This document shows positions 8,835 through 18,606 of a DNA stretch of 59,672 bases, piece after piece. This DNA comes from Opitutales bacterium (lineage in GTDB: Bacteria; Verrucomicrobiota; Verrucomicrobiia; Opitutales; JABSRG01), in the NCBI GenBank assembly GCA_028280845.1, contig JANQKZ010000028.1:1-59672 (forward strand), written 5' to 3'. Both the position numbers and the translations under genes were made by a program. The notes beneath the pieces are model-generated. The model saw only the letters and a list, made by a program, of their open reading frames with translations. It did no database searches and was not told where the DNA came from. Numbering within the stretch: the first letter of the stretch is position 1; the number at the start of each line of letters is the position of its first letter.

Positions 8835-11261
8835 TCAATCCTCCCTCAGGGCAATGATAGGATCAATCCTGGAAGCTTTCAGAGCGGGTAGGAAGCAAGC
8901 CAGCAGGCCGACCAGGATAAACAAAAGGGTGACACATCCATAAATCCCGAAGCTGGACGCCCCGAGGCCAAACAGCAAATTGCCCACCACCTTGGAGAGG
9001 CCAAAGGCAACACCAATTCCAATGACCGCCCCGATTAAAATTACTTTTAATCCCTGCACAAGGATGAGCCCGACCACTTGGGAAGAGTTGGCCCCCAAGG
9101 CAATGCGAATCCCAATCTCGCTGGTTCGCTGCGCCGTAGAATAAGCCATGACGCTGTAAATGCCGACCATAGCCATCAAAAAGGCGATCCCGGCAAAAGC
9201 ACCGATCAACATAAGCACCAGGCGGTTATTTGCCAATGATTGAGACAGCAGAGTGGTCATCGGATTCACATTATTAATCGGCTGATCAGAATCCATCGCA
9301 GCGACCAAGGTATTCAAAATAGGGGTTAACTCGTTGGGATCCCCCGTTCCTCGGATAACCACGTTCCGGAATCCAGAACCTCGCCTGCCGGTCGAGTAAT
9401 AAAGTTCTTCGGGGGTCTGGTTGGCCACCCCAAAGGTCTTCACATCATCCACGACCCCAATAATTTCCATCCGGCCGGGACCCATCACGAGGTAGTTGCC
9501 GACCGCATCGCCGTCAGGGAAATTCGCTGCAGCCATCGACTTGTTGATCATGACGACATTCCGGTCTACATCGACATCGGCCCGCTCAAAGTCACGGCCT
9601 TCGAGCACCTCAATTCCCATAGCCTGGAAATAACCTGGATAGGCGACACGAAACCCTGTGAAGGGCCGTTCATCCAGCGGCGGCACGTCGCCTCGATCAA
9701 CAGCATAGGGTGTGATCGGAAAAAAACCGGACAAAGGCACCCCAAAAGCAGCCCCCGCATCAACGACCTGTGGCTGCTCACGCAGTTGATCCACCAAATT
9801 GAGGAAGAACTGGTTCTGACTCTCCTGCGTGGGATATTTGGATTCGGGTAAACTGATGTTGGCGACCAGGAGATGCTCGGGATCAAATCCCGGGTCATCA
9901 TTTTGTAAATTCCAGAAGCTCACCATGAACAGGCCCGCCCCCGCCAACAGGACGATCGATAGTGCCACCTCGCTGATTATTAAGACGCTCCGAACACGGT
10001 TTTTCTGTGCCCCCCCTATCGCCCCTCGGGAATTGTCTCGCAAGGCATCCTGCACGTTGGGCCGTGTGGCTTGAAAAGAGGGAAACAACCCAAGGACCAA
10101 ACCGACCAGCAAGGCCACCAGCACGGTGAACATCAAGGCGTTGAAGTTGACCACCAGGGGAATGGCAGGAGGCAAAAAGGATTGTCCGATTTGCCTGGCC
10201 AGGCCAACCCCGACAAATGCCAGACATATCCCCAGACACGCCGCAACAAAAGCGAGAAGCATCGTTTCGGTAATAAATTGATAGACCAGGTGGCGCAGGT
10301 TGGCTCCCAGGGCGGAGCGTATCGCAAGCTCCTTTCTCCGGTTGGTTGCCCGCGTGAGTAAGAGGTTGGAAACATTGGCACAGGCTATCAGCAGAACAAA
10401 CCCAACGGACCCCAGCAGCACGAAAAAGGTCGGGCGAAGGTTCCCGGTTAACTGAGACTTCCACGAAACCGCCGCCATATCTGCCTGAGAATCCAGGCGA
10501 CCCGGGTCATTCGCCCGGTCCCGTTCTGAAATGACGCGCATGGCATTGCTCGCCTGCTCGATACTTACCCCCTCCCTTAAACGCCCATAAGTGAACATGT
10601 AGCTGGCTCCGCGGGTTCGCCCCACTTCCCCGCTGAACCCGGGAATATCATAGGCCCGTGGGGCAAATACCTGAACCTGCGCAAAGGGAAATCCAAAATG
10701 CTCCGGCAGCAGCCCAACCACCTCGCTCTCCTCACCGTCCAACTGTATCCGTTTCCCAATTACATTGGGATCACCCCCAAATTGACTCTGCCAGAAACCA
10801 TGGCTGATCACGATTGGATCGCGCGTTCCTGGCTGGTCCTCCGCCTCCGTAAAACTCCTGCCCACCCGTGGAAGTATGCCCAGGGTTTTAAAGAAATCCG
10901 GGCTCACCCGCATTCCATTTATCTGCTGCGGGTCACCCCCTCCCGTCATTGTAAAACCAACAAATGAGCCCCTCGCCAAGCTGCTGAACACCGTTTGCTG
11001 CTCCTCCACCGCCTCATAACGAATTTCGCCTAGCGGCAAACCGGATATGTTCTGCTTGGGGTTATTGTTCACCACCATGACTACCCGGTGAGAATCCGGA
11101 AAGTTCAGCGGATTGAGGATAACCGCATCAAAGATGCTGTAAATGGTGGTGATAACCCCGATTCCAATGGACAGGGTAAGAACGGCAACCAGAGAGAAAC
11201 CGGGAGATTTGAGCAGGGAGCGGGAAGCGTACTTAAAGTACTGAAAGAGTTCGGAAATCAT
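8835..11261 (-). CDS. MacB/FtsX-type ABC permease of the duplicated orphan (ADOP) type
   Basis: The 808-residue protein has two copies of the MacB-periplasmic-core plus FtsX arrangement. It opens with FKYASRSLLKSPGFSLVAVLTLSIGIG (broken here only by my spacing of the motif) and continues with TTIYSIFDAVIL, a large periplasmic domain and a three-helix FtsX block near residues 275-420. A second core/FtsX pair follows, ending with ALKASRIDPIIALRED. Such proteins, common in Acidobacteria and Verrucomicrobia, lack a partner ATPase gene nearby, and none is adjacent here. They are thought to act in the envelope, but substrates are unknown. The gene stands alone, about 110 bp from the rhombosortase gene and 250 bp from the AarF gene. 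Confidence 0.88.
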   Translation of the reverse strand: MISELFQYFKYASRSLLKSPGFSLVAVLTLSIGIGVITTIYSIFDAVILNPLNFPDSHRVVMVVNNNPKQNISGLPLGEIRYEAVEEQQTVFSSLARGSFVGFTMTGGGDPQQINGMRVSPDFFKTLGILPRVGRSFTEAEDQPGTRDPIVISHGFWQSQFGGDPNVIGKRIQLDGEESEVVGLLPEHFGFPFAQVQVFAPRAYDIPGFSGEVGRTRGASYMFTYGRLREGVSIEQASNAMRVISERDRANDPGRLDSQADMAAVSWKSQLTGNLRPTFFVLLGSVGFVLLIACANVSNLLLTRATNRRKELAIRSALGANLRHLVYQFITETMLLAFVAACLGICLAFVGVGLARQIGQSFLPPAIPLVVNFNALMFTVLVALLVGLVLGLFPSFQATRPNVQDALRDNSRGAIGGAQKNRVRSVLIISEVALSIVLLAGAGLFMVSFWNLQNDDPGFDPEHLLVANISLPESKYPTQESQNQFFLNLVDQLREQPQVVDAGAAFGVPLSGFFPITPYAVDRGDVPPLDERPFTGFRVAYPGYFQAMGIEVLEGRDFERADVDVDRNVVMINKSMAAANFPDGDAVGNYLVMGPGRMEIIGVVDDVKTFGVANQTPEELYYSTGRRGSGFRNVVIRGTGDPNELTPILNTLVAAMDSDQPINNVNPMTTLLSQSLANNRLVLMLIGAFAGIAFLMAMVGIYSVMAYSTAQRTSEIGIRIALGANSSQVVGLILVQGLKVILIGAVIGIGVAFGLSKVVGNLLFGLGASSFGIYGCVTLLFILVGLLACFLPALKASRIDPIIALRED

Positions 11262-11514
11262 GGGAAGGAACCAGCAGGAGAGTTATAGCCGCCATTAGAA
11301 CCATTTATCATTCCAAGCCCAAAGGAGAGTCCTCATCCTACTGAATACCAAAAAGATAAAAGACAATCCCTCCAATGCGGCCTAACGCTGTTGTCCTGAT
11401 TCTGAAACACCTCTCGTCCCATTCATGGGACTGCCCTTCCCATGCCCTTGCAAGGAGTCAACGAGGAAGCAAGCATCTCCTGACCAGGACCCAGCACCAG
11501 ACACAAGTCCCCCT

Positions 11515-13200
11515 CTACTTCCGTCGACGGCGACGTTGCCGGTTTGCCCGGAGGATGGAAAACAGGACAAACAATCCCCCGATCATCGCGCCATAGCCCA
11601 GAATATCGAAAAAGGGCAAGCCATAGACCTTGGGGCTATCTCCCACCGACATGACGATCGAGGTACTGAGAATGAAGGCAGCGGTCACCAGGCTGGTCGA
11701 TATCCGGCTGGCGGAATCATCAATCCGCTGTCCGAAATCTTCCAGGCCCCGAATCTCCACATTCATTTTCACCTGCCCGGCTTTGATCGCCCGGGTCATG
11801 ATTCGGAAATCTTTTGGCAACCCGATCAGCAAGTCAAAAGTGTCCGCCAGCATCCGTTTTCCTCGCTTAAAGATCTCCTCCGGGCGGTAGCGCCGCCGAA
11901 TGGCCATCTCGAGGATAGGCTGTGCTTCGGTTGTCAGGTTAAAGGTCGGATCGAGGCGCCGACCCAACCCTTCGAGGGTGATGAACACTTTAAAGACGAG
12001 GGCGAGGTCTGGAGGAAGCGAAATACGATTATCCCGTAGCAGCTTGGTCAAGTCGTGAAAGACATTGGCCATCTCCAGCTTATCCAGGGGCACATCATGA
12101 TACTTATCCAGGAATTCCTCGATATAGATGGTCAAGCGCTCTGAATCGACCTCCTCTTCGTTGCCGACAGCCCAATCCAACAGAATCTCCCGGATTCGTT
12201 CAATATTCCGCCGGACCACGCCCATCAGGAGGTCAATGATTTGGTCTCGCCGTACTTCCGTCAGGCGACCCACCATTCCCCAATCGATGAGGACATATTC
12301 GTGATTCTCGAGGTAAAAGATGTTTCCGGGGTGCGGATCGGCGTGGAAGAACCCATCCTCCACAATCATGGCAGAAATCGTTTGCGCCCCATCTCGTGCA
12401 ATCCCCTGGGGATCGCCCCCCCGTTCGCGCAACTCATCGACATTGAACCCGGGAATGCCCACCACACGCTCCTGGATATTCATCCGCTCGCAGGTATACT
12501 CCCAGTAGATTTTCGGGATTTTTAACTTTGAATCCTCCCGCAAATAACTGCGAGCGCGATCGGCATGCCGCCCTTCCTCAATAAAATTCAGCTCTGCCAG
12601 CATAGACATCGAGAATTGCTCGGCGGTGGCCGCCGGCTTGTAGTGCTTTAAATCGAGCAACTCCTTTTCCGCCAGTTGCGCCATATGACCGATCAATCGC
12701 AAGTCCGCTTCCACCACACGCCGGATATTTGGGCGCCTGACTTTCACGACAACCGGGGTCCCATCTTTCAATTTTGCAAAGTGAACCTGGGCCATCGAAG
12801 CTGAACCTGCCGGGGTCTCAACAAACTCTGAGAATGCCTCCTCAATGGACATCCCCAGATCGTCCTCCACCTGCTCCTTGATCAAGACGAATTCAACTGG
12901 CTTGGTTTGTGATTGCAGTTTTTCCAATTCGGCAATCAATCCGGGAGGGAACAGGTCGACACGGGTTGCCATGATCTGACCCATCTTGATAAAGGTGGGT
13001 CCCAGCTCCTCAAGGGCCCGGCGTACCCGTTCATAAGCGGAGAGCTTCACCGTCTCCTCCATACTCTGCCACTTGAGCAACTTTCCGGCCTCCGTCAGCA
13101 CCCGGTTCATCCCCAGGCGTTGCACAATATCCCCAAACCCATACTGGATCAGGATGGTAGCAATCTCGTAGGCACGATGGATGTCCTGAGTAAAACTCAT
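11515..13200 (-). CDS. AarF/UbiB (ABC1) family atypical kinase
   Basis: The 561-residue protein has the family features in order: the KxGQ motif as KMGQIMATR near residue 70, the alanine/glycine loop PAGSASMAQVHFAKL near 130, VVVKVRRPNI with the ATP-site lysine, HADPHPGNIF as the catalytic loop near 290, and LIDWGMVG as the metal-binding motif. Two hydrophobic helices end the protein (about residues 500-555). UbiB/COQ8 members support quinone biosynthesis through ATPase activity at membranes; direct substrates are unsettled. It lies 52 bp downstream of the GH13 phosphorylase gene on the same strand, so it may be cotranscribed, although a functional link is not obvious. Confidence 0.9.
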   Translation of the reverse strand: MSFTQDIHRAYEIATILIQYGFGDIVQRLGMNRVLTEAGKLLKWQSMEETVKLSAYERVRRALEELGPTFIKMGQIMATRVDLFPPGLIAELEKLQSQTKPVEFVLIKEQVEDDLGMSIEEAFSEFVETPAGSASMAQVHFAKLKDGTPVVVKVRRPNIRRVVEADLRLIGHMAQLAEKELLDLKHYKPAATAEQFSMSMLAELNFIEEGRHADRARSYLREDSKLKIPKIYWEYTCERMNIQERVVGIPGFNVDELRERGGDPQGIARDGAQTISAMIVEDGFFHADPHPGNIFYLENHEYVLIDWGMVGRLTEVRRDQIIDLLMGVVRRNIERIREILLDWAVGNEEEVDSERLTIYIEEFLDKYHDVPLDKLEMANVFHDLTKLLRDNRISLPPDLALVFKVFITLEGLGRRLDPTFNLTTEAQPILEMAIRRRYRPEEIFKRGKRMLADTFDLLIGLPKDFRIMTRAIKAGQVKMNVEIRGLEDFGQRIDDSASRISTSLVTAAFILSTSIVMSVGDSPKVYGLPFFDILGYGAMIGGLFVLFSILRANRQRRRRRK

Positions 13201-13252
13201 AGCGGGGAGGGGTTATGGAATAGGATATGAAATTAGGGATACCCCACTGGGT

Positions 13253-15007
13253 TCAATCCTGAAAGTAGGGTAGAAGCCAGAGAGCCTGGAAGGGCTCCAG
13301 TTTGACACCCTTTTTTCCGGAACTATAGGTCTTCCCCGAAATGATATCGTAGAAGGATTTTATCCGTCGCGAGAAATCATCATCCTGTGGGTTAATGACC
13401 CTCTGCGCCTTATCCGAAAAGTTGTAGATACATACGATGGTCTCGCTGCGATCTTCCGATATCCGGGCAATCCCGAATAATTGAGGGCCAAAATTGAGCA
13501 CACGCTGGGCTCCATTAGGGTGGAAGGCCGGATGGTTTTTGCGCTTTTTCAACAACCGGCAATACCGCTCAAACACCTTGCTCTGTTTGGTGGACTTGTC
13601 GCCCAGTTCGGCCGTCAGAGCGTCCAGGTCCCACTTGCGCCGATTGATGGTCCGGTTGTGCCCCGTTTCCTCCACGCCTTCCGTGTAGTTGGGAGTCCCC
13701 AATAAACAATGGATATAAACCGAGGGTACCCCCTTTAACGAGAGGACCAGGGCTTGGGAACAGAGAAAGCGGGCGATACTCAAATCCTCGGACTCCGGGT
13801 GACTGAGCGCATCCATGTAGGTGATGTTCATCTCATAGGGTACCTGACTGCCATCCGGTCCGGTCCGGTAAGAGATCCGTCCACCCCGGTTCAGGACCTC
13901 ACGGACCACGAAATTTAACTCGGATTCACCAAGGATTCCAGTCAGCGGCCGCACGCCTATCCCGTCATGACTCGACGAAAAATTGAAATAGGTGCAATCA
14001 TCTCCGGGGTCCGGCAGCCCTTTCGCCCATTCGGTCAGGTGGGTGGCATCCCCTTTGAGTAAACCATGAAGGAGAAGGGGGGGCAGCGAAAAGTTGTAGA
14101 CCATATGCGCCTCGTCCCCATCTCCAAAGTAACTCAGATTCTCGGGCTGGGGCACATTCGTCTCAGTCAGGATAATGACATGGGGGGCCACCAACTCGAC
14201 CAGGTCGCGGAATAGCTTCACCACCTCATGAGTCTGCTCCAGGTGAATGCAGGAGGTGCCCAATTCCTTCCACAGGAAAGCTACCGCATCCAGGCGCAGG
14301 ATGCGCACGCCTTTAGATATATAGAGGAAAAGGATGTCGATAAACTCAAACAGCAGATCAGGGTTCTGCCAATTCAGGTCCACCTGGTCCGCCGAAAATG
14401 TCGTCCAGACATGGGACTCCCCATCTCGAGTCGCTGTTCTCGTCAATAAGGGAGAGGTGCGCGGTCGGACCACCGCAGAGAGATCCGTCTCGGGGTCCAT
14501 TTCCAGGAAGTAGTGACGGCCCGGTTGGATCCCGGACACAAAGTCCCTGAACCAGGAACTTTTGCTCGAGCAGTGGTTCAGCACCAAGTCGAACATCAGG
14601 TCATATTTGTATCCCAGGTCTTCCACATCCTGCCAATCCCCCACCGCTGGATCCACTGCGCGATAGTCAATTACAGAAAAGCCGTCATCACTCGACCAGG
14701 GGTAAAACGGAAGGATGTGGACCGTCGATAGCAGAGATTTGCACTTGTCCTGTATGAAGTTCCGCAACGTCACCAGGGGCGTTTCATGAGAGGTCGCACC
14801 CTCGCGTAAAATGCTGTCTCCATACGTGATGAGGACCACATCATTCTCATCCCACATCTGCTCCGGTTTGCGAATATGCTGCCCAACACCATAACGGCCA
14901 ACAACTGAATACAGCCGGGGCATCAGGCCATCATATTGGTTGGGATACAGCCGTTTCAGGCGACCCTCAATCCGGTCCAGTATTTGGTTAGATAGGCGAC
15001 GATGCAT
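13253..15007 (-). CDS. GH13_18 sugar phosphorylase, probably glucosylglycerate phosphorylase
   Basis: The 584-residue protein has the four conserved GH13 regions: MFDLVLNHCSS (region I), RILRLDAVAFLW with the nucleophile Asp (region II), IILTETNVP with the acid/base Glu (region III) and FSSSHDGIGVRP (region IV). The SHDGIG sequence and the early YGD...TLRNF segment are typical of the sucrose-phosphorylase subfamily 18, which reversibly phosphorolyses alpha-glucosides to glucose-1-phosphate. The divergent operon contains GpgS, the enzyme that makes glucosyl-3-phosphoglycerate. Glucosylglycerate is therefore the likely substrate, by context and not by residues alone; sucrose or a glucosylglycerol cannot be excluded. 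It follows a GT4 gene by 12 bp. Confidence 0.85.
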   Translation of the reverse strand: MHRRLSNQILDRIEGRLKRLYPNQYDGLMPRLYSVVGRYGVGQHIRKPEQMWDENDVVLITYGDSILREGATSHETPLVTLRNFIQDKCKSLLSTVHILPFYPWSSDDGFSVIDYRAVDPAVGDWQDVEDLGYKYDLMFDLVLNHCSSKSSWFRDFVSGIQPGRHYFLEMDPETDLSAVVRPRTSPLLTRTATRDGESHVWTTFSADQVDLNWQNPDLLFEFIDILFLYISKGVRILRLDAVAFLWKELGTSCIHLEQTHEVVKLFRDLVELVAPHVIILTETNVPQPENLSYFGDGDEAHMVYNFSLPPLLLHGLLKGDATHLTEWAKGLPDPGDDCTYFNFSSSHDGIGVRPLTGILGESELNFVVREVLNRGGRISYRTGPDGSQVPYEMNITYMDALSHPESEDLSIARFLCSQALVLSLKGVPSVYIHCLLGTPNYTEGVEETGHNRTINRRKWDLDALTAELGDKSTKQSKVFERYCRLLKKRKNHPAFHPNGAQRVLNFGPQLFGIARISEDRSETIVCIYNFSDKAQRVINPQDDDFSRRIKSFYDIISGKTYSSGKKGVKLEPFQALWLLPYFQD

Positions 15008-15019
15008 GGCTGGTTAAAA

Positions 15020-16282
15020 TTAGGTGAGACCCGTGAGTTGATTGATCATAGTACGCAACTGACGACGCAACACCGTATGGCTGTAAAATTGGCGGGCGAT
15101 TTTGTAGTTATGGTTCATCATCTTTTGCCGGTAGGGCTTGTCCTCAATCACCCGCCGGACTTCATCGACCAGTCGGCTGGTCACAAATCCATCCATTTCC
15201 AGTAGTTTAAATCCTTTCGGTTCAATGTCCTGGATATAAATGGAGTAGCGATTGATCACCGTAGGAACCCGAAAGTAAATCGCCTCCAGCAAGGCATTTC
15301 CAAACCCTTCATAGAGACTCGGGTAAGTCACTAGGTCCGCGTGGGGGTAGATGTCCCACAAAGTATAGATTTTCTTCCCTTCAATATCAAACTGGCGAAC
15401 TTCTCCTATCCGCGCATCCGCAAAGCGAAGATCCACATCTTCCTCCGCAGCCAGGTCGAGCAGCCGGTCCCGGTACTCGGTTCCCTCATCCCCAGCCTCA
15501 TGGGACACCACCAATTTCACCCGGGGGTCATCTAACCGGGCCAACAACTTGATCGAATGCTCAATTCCCTTTCGCGGCACCACCCGGGTCGGCTGCAGCA
15601 CCAGGATGTCCTCCGGAGTCAACCCTATCTCCTCTCGGAAATCGGCCGAGTACTCATCTGAAGCTGCTGGGGGCGGATTATCAAAATCAAATACATTAGG
15701 GATGTAGGTGGAGGGCACGCCCTTCCGTAAGGAGAGCTGCTCCTGGGCCGCCTGGTTGATCACCACGTGTCGCATATTGGGGATACGGGGCGGGAAGGAT
15801 GAATCCAGAATATCCGGAATCGATCCTACACTGAAACGCGTACGCTCCCAGTAAAAATCATGGTGGTGACTGATGGCCGGAATCTGCGTTTCCGCCAGGA
15901 ACTCAGTCATGGCTATGCCCAGCGGAATATGCATCGGGATCGCCAGGATGTTCTGTGGCACCACCATATCGATCTTAAATCGCTCCACGAAATCATAGAG
16001 AGTTCCTTTCAAATAGTCGGACATCTCCCGGATCCGGGAGGACACCAGGGGGGAGCGACTCGAGTGCCCCCACACCCGTTCATTGATCCATAAGCTTTCC
16101 GGATGGCCGAAATACGCTTCGGGGACGCACATACTGATATTGGGGTGCCGGTCATTTCTCCCGCTATACCAATAACTGATGTGTTTATCATCCCAAAGTA
16201 CCTCCGCCCACTTGGCACTTTCCAGAGATACCCCGTCGGAACCTGCAAAGCGCGTGGAAATAAACCCGATATTTTTTCCCAT
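15020..16282 (-). CDS. GT4-type glycosyltransferase of the glucosylglycerate cluster
   Basis: A 420-residue GT-B fold protein. The N-terminal half contains FISTRFAGSDGVSLESAKW, an acceptor-side glycine loop, and a histidine-rich AISHHHDFYWER near residue 140. The C-terminal half holds ILVLQPTRVVPRKGIEHSI, a nucleotide-sugar domain start, and YPSLYEGFGNALLEAI, the E-x7-E region typical of GT4 near residue 325. The family includes mannosyltransferases that add mannose to glucosylglycerate or its phosphate. With gpgS divergent and a GH13_18 gene 12 bp downstream, a mannosylglucosylglycerate-type role is plausible but inferred. The 170-bp gap to the M20-like gene should carry divergent promoters. 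Confidence 0.8.
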   Translation of the reverse strand: MGKNIGFISTRFAGSDGVSLESAKWAEVLWDDKHISYWYSGRNDRHPNISMCVPEAYFGHPESLWINERVWGHSSRSPLVSSRIREMSDYLKGTLYDFVERFKIDMVVPQNILAIPMHIPLGIAMTEFLAETQIPAISHHHDFYWERTRFSVGSIPDILDSSFPPRIPNMRHVVINQAAQEQLSLRKGVPSTYIPNVFDFDNPPPAASDEYSADFREEIGLTPEDILVLQPTRVVPRKGIEHSIKLLARLDDPRVKLVVSHEAGDEGTEYRDRLLDLAAEEDVDLRFADARIGEVRQFDIEGKKIYTLWDIYPHADLVTYPSLYEGFGNALLEAIYFRVPTVINRYSIYIQDIEPKGFKLLEMDGFVTSRLVDEVRRVIEDKPYRQKMMNHNYKIARQFYSHTVLRRQLRTMINQLTGLT

Positions 16283-16451
16283 AAAGGCAGTCGTATTCTA
16301 AGTAGTGGGTGGTGGCGGCAGTTTTGGCACTCTTTTCAACCAGAGCAGGCAACGCAAGCATGGTTTTAAGGCAAAGAAGCAAAGACTATTCCAAAATATC
16401 CTTGGTACGCCAATCCCCCTCCCCCAATGTAGAGAACCTTACTGCTGATTT

Positions 16452-17630
16452 ATGAGTGACGAGCTTACATCCCTTTTCGAGTTGATCCCGGGAACCCCGG
16501 ATTCACTGACAAGTGCGCGTGATATTCTTCTCGCCAACGCCATCATGTTTGGTGAAATCCCAGCGCCTTCCTTTGGGGAAGAGGGCCGTATCCGCTTTCT
16601 TTCCGACCGCTTCACCGAAGCGGGTTTGGTTGATATTTCTACCGACGAGGTAGGGAACTGCCTGGCACGACTTCCTGGTAAAGTGAAGAAGAAGCCCCGC
16701 AATATCCTCTTAAACGCCCATGCGGATACTGTCTTTCCCGCTTCCTTTGACCACGCCATGGCGGTCAATCCCGATAAGATTATCGGTCCCAGTATCGCCA
16801 ATAACAGCCTTGGCCTCGCCTTCATCGCGGTGCTTCCCACCATCCTTGAAAAACTGGGGATCAAACTGAACTCTACCCTCTACCTCCTGGGGTCAACCCG
16901 TAGCCTCGGTCGGGGCAACCTGGAGGGCATAAATTTCTTTACCCAGCACTTCAAAGACCCGATCCACCAGGCTATCAGCGTGGAAGCCGTTCACGCCGGT
17001 CGGCTGAGCTACAGTTCCCTCGGCATGCTTCGGGCCGAGATTTCTGTCCAGGTACCCGAGGAAACCGCATGGCACCATTTCGGGAGAATCAGTGCCGTTC
17101 GCGTCTTAAACAAGATCCTCAATCGCCTCTACACCATCCCAATCCCTCGCGAGCCGAAAACGAGTATCAACATCGGTATGTTGTCGAGTGGAAACACTTT
17201 CAGCGATATGACCACCAGTGGCGCCATCCGCCTGGAGGTTCGGAGTGAGGAAGCCTCCGAAGTCGCACGGATTCATGGCATTATTGATGACATTGTCGAA
17301 GAGACATCACTCGAAAACCGGTTTCCCGTAAAAATGGAGATTATTGCGCAACGGGCCCCGGGAGGAATCCCCTTCAGCCATCCACTGGTAGCTACGACTC
17401 GTCAAATCATGAACCACCTCGACCTGGAGCCTACCATGGCCCCCAGTGTCGGGGAGCTCAGCGCCCTGATCGCGCAGGGAATTCCTGCCATTACTCTCGG
17501 GCTGACCACCGGCGAACACATGAACACCATGGAAGAGGCCGTATTCATTGAGCCCTTGCAGAAAGGAATTGCTCAACTGCTTTACTTAATTTTGGCATCA
17601 GATCAGGGGCTTTGCGATGAAAACAATTGA
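16452..17630 (+). CDS. M20-family fold protein with degenerate metal site
   Basis: The 392-residue protein aligns by eye to M20 peptidases/deacylases: an early GEIPAPSFGEEGR segment, NAHADTVFP (the first zinc His and Asp), a lid domain at about residues 190-305, and TTGEHMNTMEEAV near the C-terminus with the last His. Two usual elements are missing. The Asp that bridges the two zinc ions should sit in GPSIANNSLG but is Asn, and the general-base Glu-Glu pair expected after YLLG is replaced by STRS. A normal two-metal hydrolase is therefore doubtful. It is the first gene of the plus-strand GpgS operon, overlapping gpgS by 14 bp. A binding, scaffolding or altered catalytic role is inference. Confidence 0.75.
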   Translation: MSDELTSLFELIPGTPDSLTSARDILLANAIMFGEIPAPSFGEEGRIRFLSDRFTEAGLVDISTDEVGNCLARLPGKVKKKPRNILLNAHADTVFPASFDHAMAVNPDKIIGPSIANNSLGLAFIAVLPTILEKLGIKLNSTLYLLGSTRSLGRGNLEGINFFTQHFKDPIHQAISVEAVHAGRLSYSSLGMLRAEISVQVPEETAWHHFGRISAVRVLNKILNRLYTIPIPREPKTSINIGMLSSGNTFSDMTTSGAIRLEVRSEEASEVARIHGIIDDIVEETSLENRFPVKMEIIAQRAPGGIPFSHPLVATTRQIMNHLDLEPTMAPSVGELSALIAQGIPAITLGLTTGEHMNTMEEAVFIEPLQKGIAQLLYLILASDQGLCDENN

Positions 17631-18597
17631 TAAGTGGCTCGAGACCAACACCTTTCACCACGGCGAATTTTGGGATATTCTCAATATCATCAAGGAAAAG
17701 GAGAAAAAGGGACTGAAAGTCTCCCTCTGTATCCCTACCTTGAATGAGGAGAAAACGATCGGGAAGGAAGTCGTTATCTTTCGCTCCGAACTCATGGAGC
17801 GGTATCCCCTGCTCGACGAAATTGCCATCATCGACTCCGGGTCGACCGATAACACACTCGAAGTGGCCGCCAATTTCGGGGCCGATACCTATCTCTCTGC
17901 GGATATTCTCCCGGAAGAAGGCTTCAAACGCGGTAAGGGTGAAAACCTGTGGAAGGCCATCCATCAGTTGGAAGGCGACATCATTTGCTATGTGGATGCT
18001 GACATTAAAAATATTCACCCACGATTCGCTTACGGCTTAATCGCCCCCCTCATTTATCACGATGAAATGCAATACGTGAAAGCCTTCTACGACCGGCCCC
18101 TCACCTTCAGCTCGGGCCGACGCGAATCGGGTGGAGGCCGCGTTACCGAAATCCTCGTCCGCCCCCTCTTTTCCCTGTTCTTCCCCGAGCTAACGGCACT
18201 CATCCAACCGCTTTCCGGAGAATATGCCGTCCGTCGCCCGGTTTTGGAAAAGATCCCCTTTCCTATTGGTTACGGGGTGGAAACCTCACACATTCTCGAC
18301 GTCTATCGGGAGTGGGGGCTCGGCGCTTTTGGTCAATGTGATCTCGATCAACGGGTCCACCGTAATCAATCGACCAACGCCCTGGGAAAAATGGCCTTCG
18401 GCATCCTGCAGTCCTTCCTCAACCGCATCGAACAATTCGGCATGGTGGATAAGCTCCCGGAAATGTCTACTATCTTCAGACAGTTCGAGGCGGAGGGAAA
18501 CCAGTATGACCAGGTCACCCGTGAAATTATAGAGGAGGAGCGCCCTCCCATGATTACGGTTAAAGAGTATCGCGATAAATTCCACCCCGGGACCTAA
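17617..18597 (+). CDS. gpgS: Glucosyl-3-phosphoglycerate synthase (GT81)
   Basis: The 326-residue protein has a GT-A fold: VSLCIPTLNEEKTIG near residue 35, IDSGSTDNTLEVA near 70, and YVDADIKN near 125 as the DxD metal motif. GGGRVTEILVRPL and PLSGEYAVRR follow, both strongly typical of GT81 GpgS/mannosyl-3-phosphoglycerate synthase-like enzymes. GpgS transfers glucose from an NDP-glucose to D-3-phosphoglycerate, the first step to glucosylglycerate, a compatible solute or glycoside primer. The start overlaps the end of the M20-like gene, implying translational coupling. The next genes (GT, HAD phosphatase) provide plausible second glycosylation and dephosphorylation steps. Confidence 0.88.
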   Translation: MKTIDKWLETNTFHHGEFWDILNIIKEKEKKGLKVSLCIPTLNEEKTIGKEVVIFRSELMERYPLLDEIAIIDSGSTDNTLEVAANFGADTYLSADILPEEGFKRGKGENLWKAIHQLEGDIICYVDADIKNIHPRFAYGLIAPLIYHDEMQYVKAFYDRPLTFSSGRRESGGGRVTEILVRPLFSLFFPELTALIQPLSGEYAVRRPVLEKIPFPIGYGVETSHILDVYREWGLGAFGQCDLDQRVHRNQSTNALGKMAFGILQSFLNRIEQFGMVDKLPEMSTIFRQFEAEGNQYDQVTREIIEEERPPMITVKEYRDKFHPGT

Positions 18598-18606
18598 GCA
18601 AGCGGA

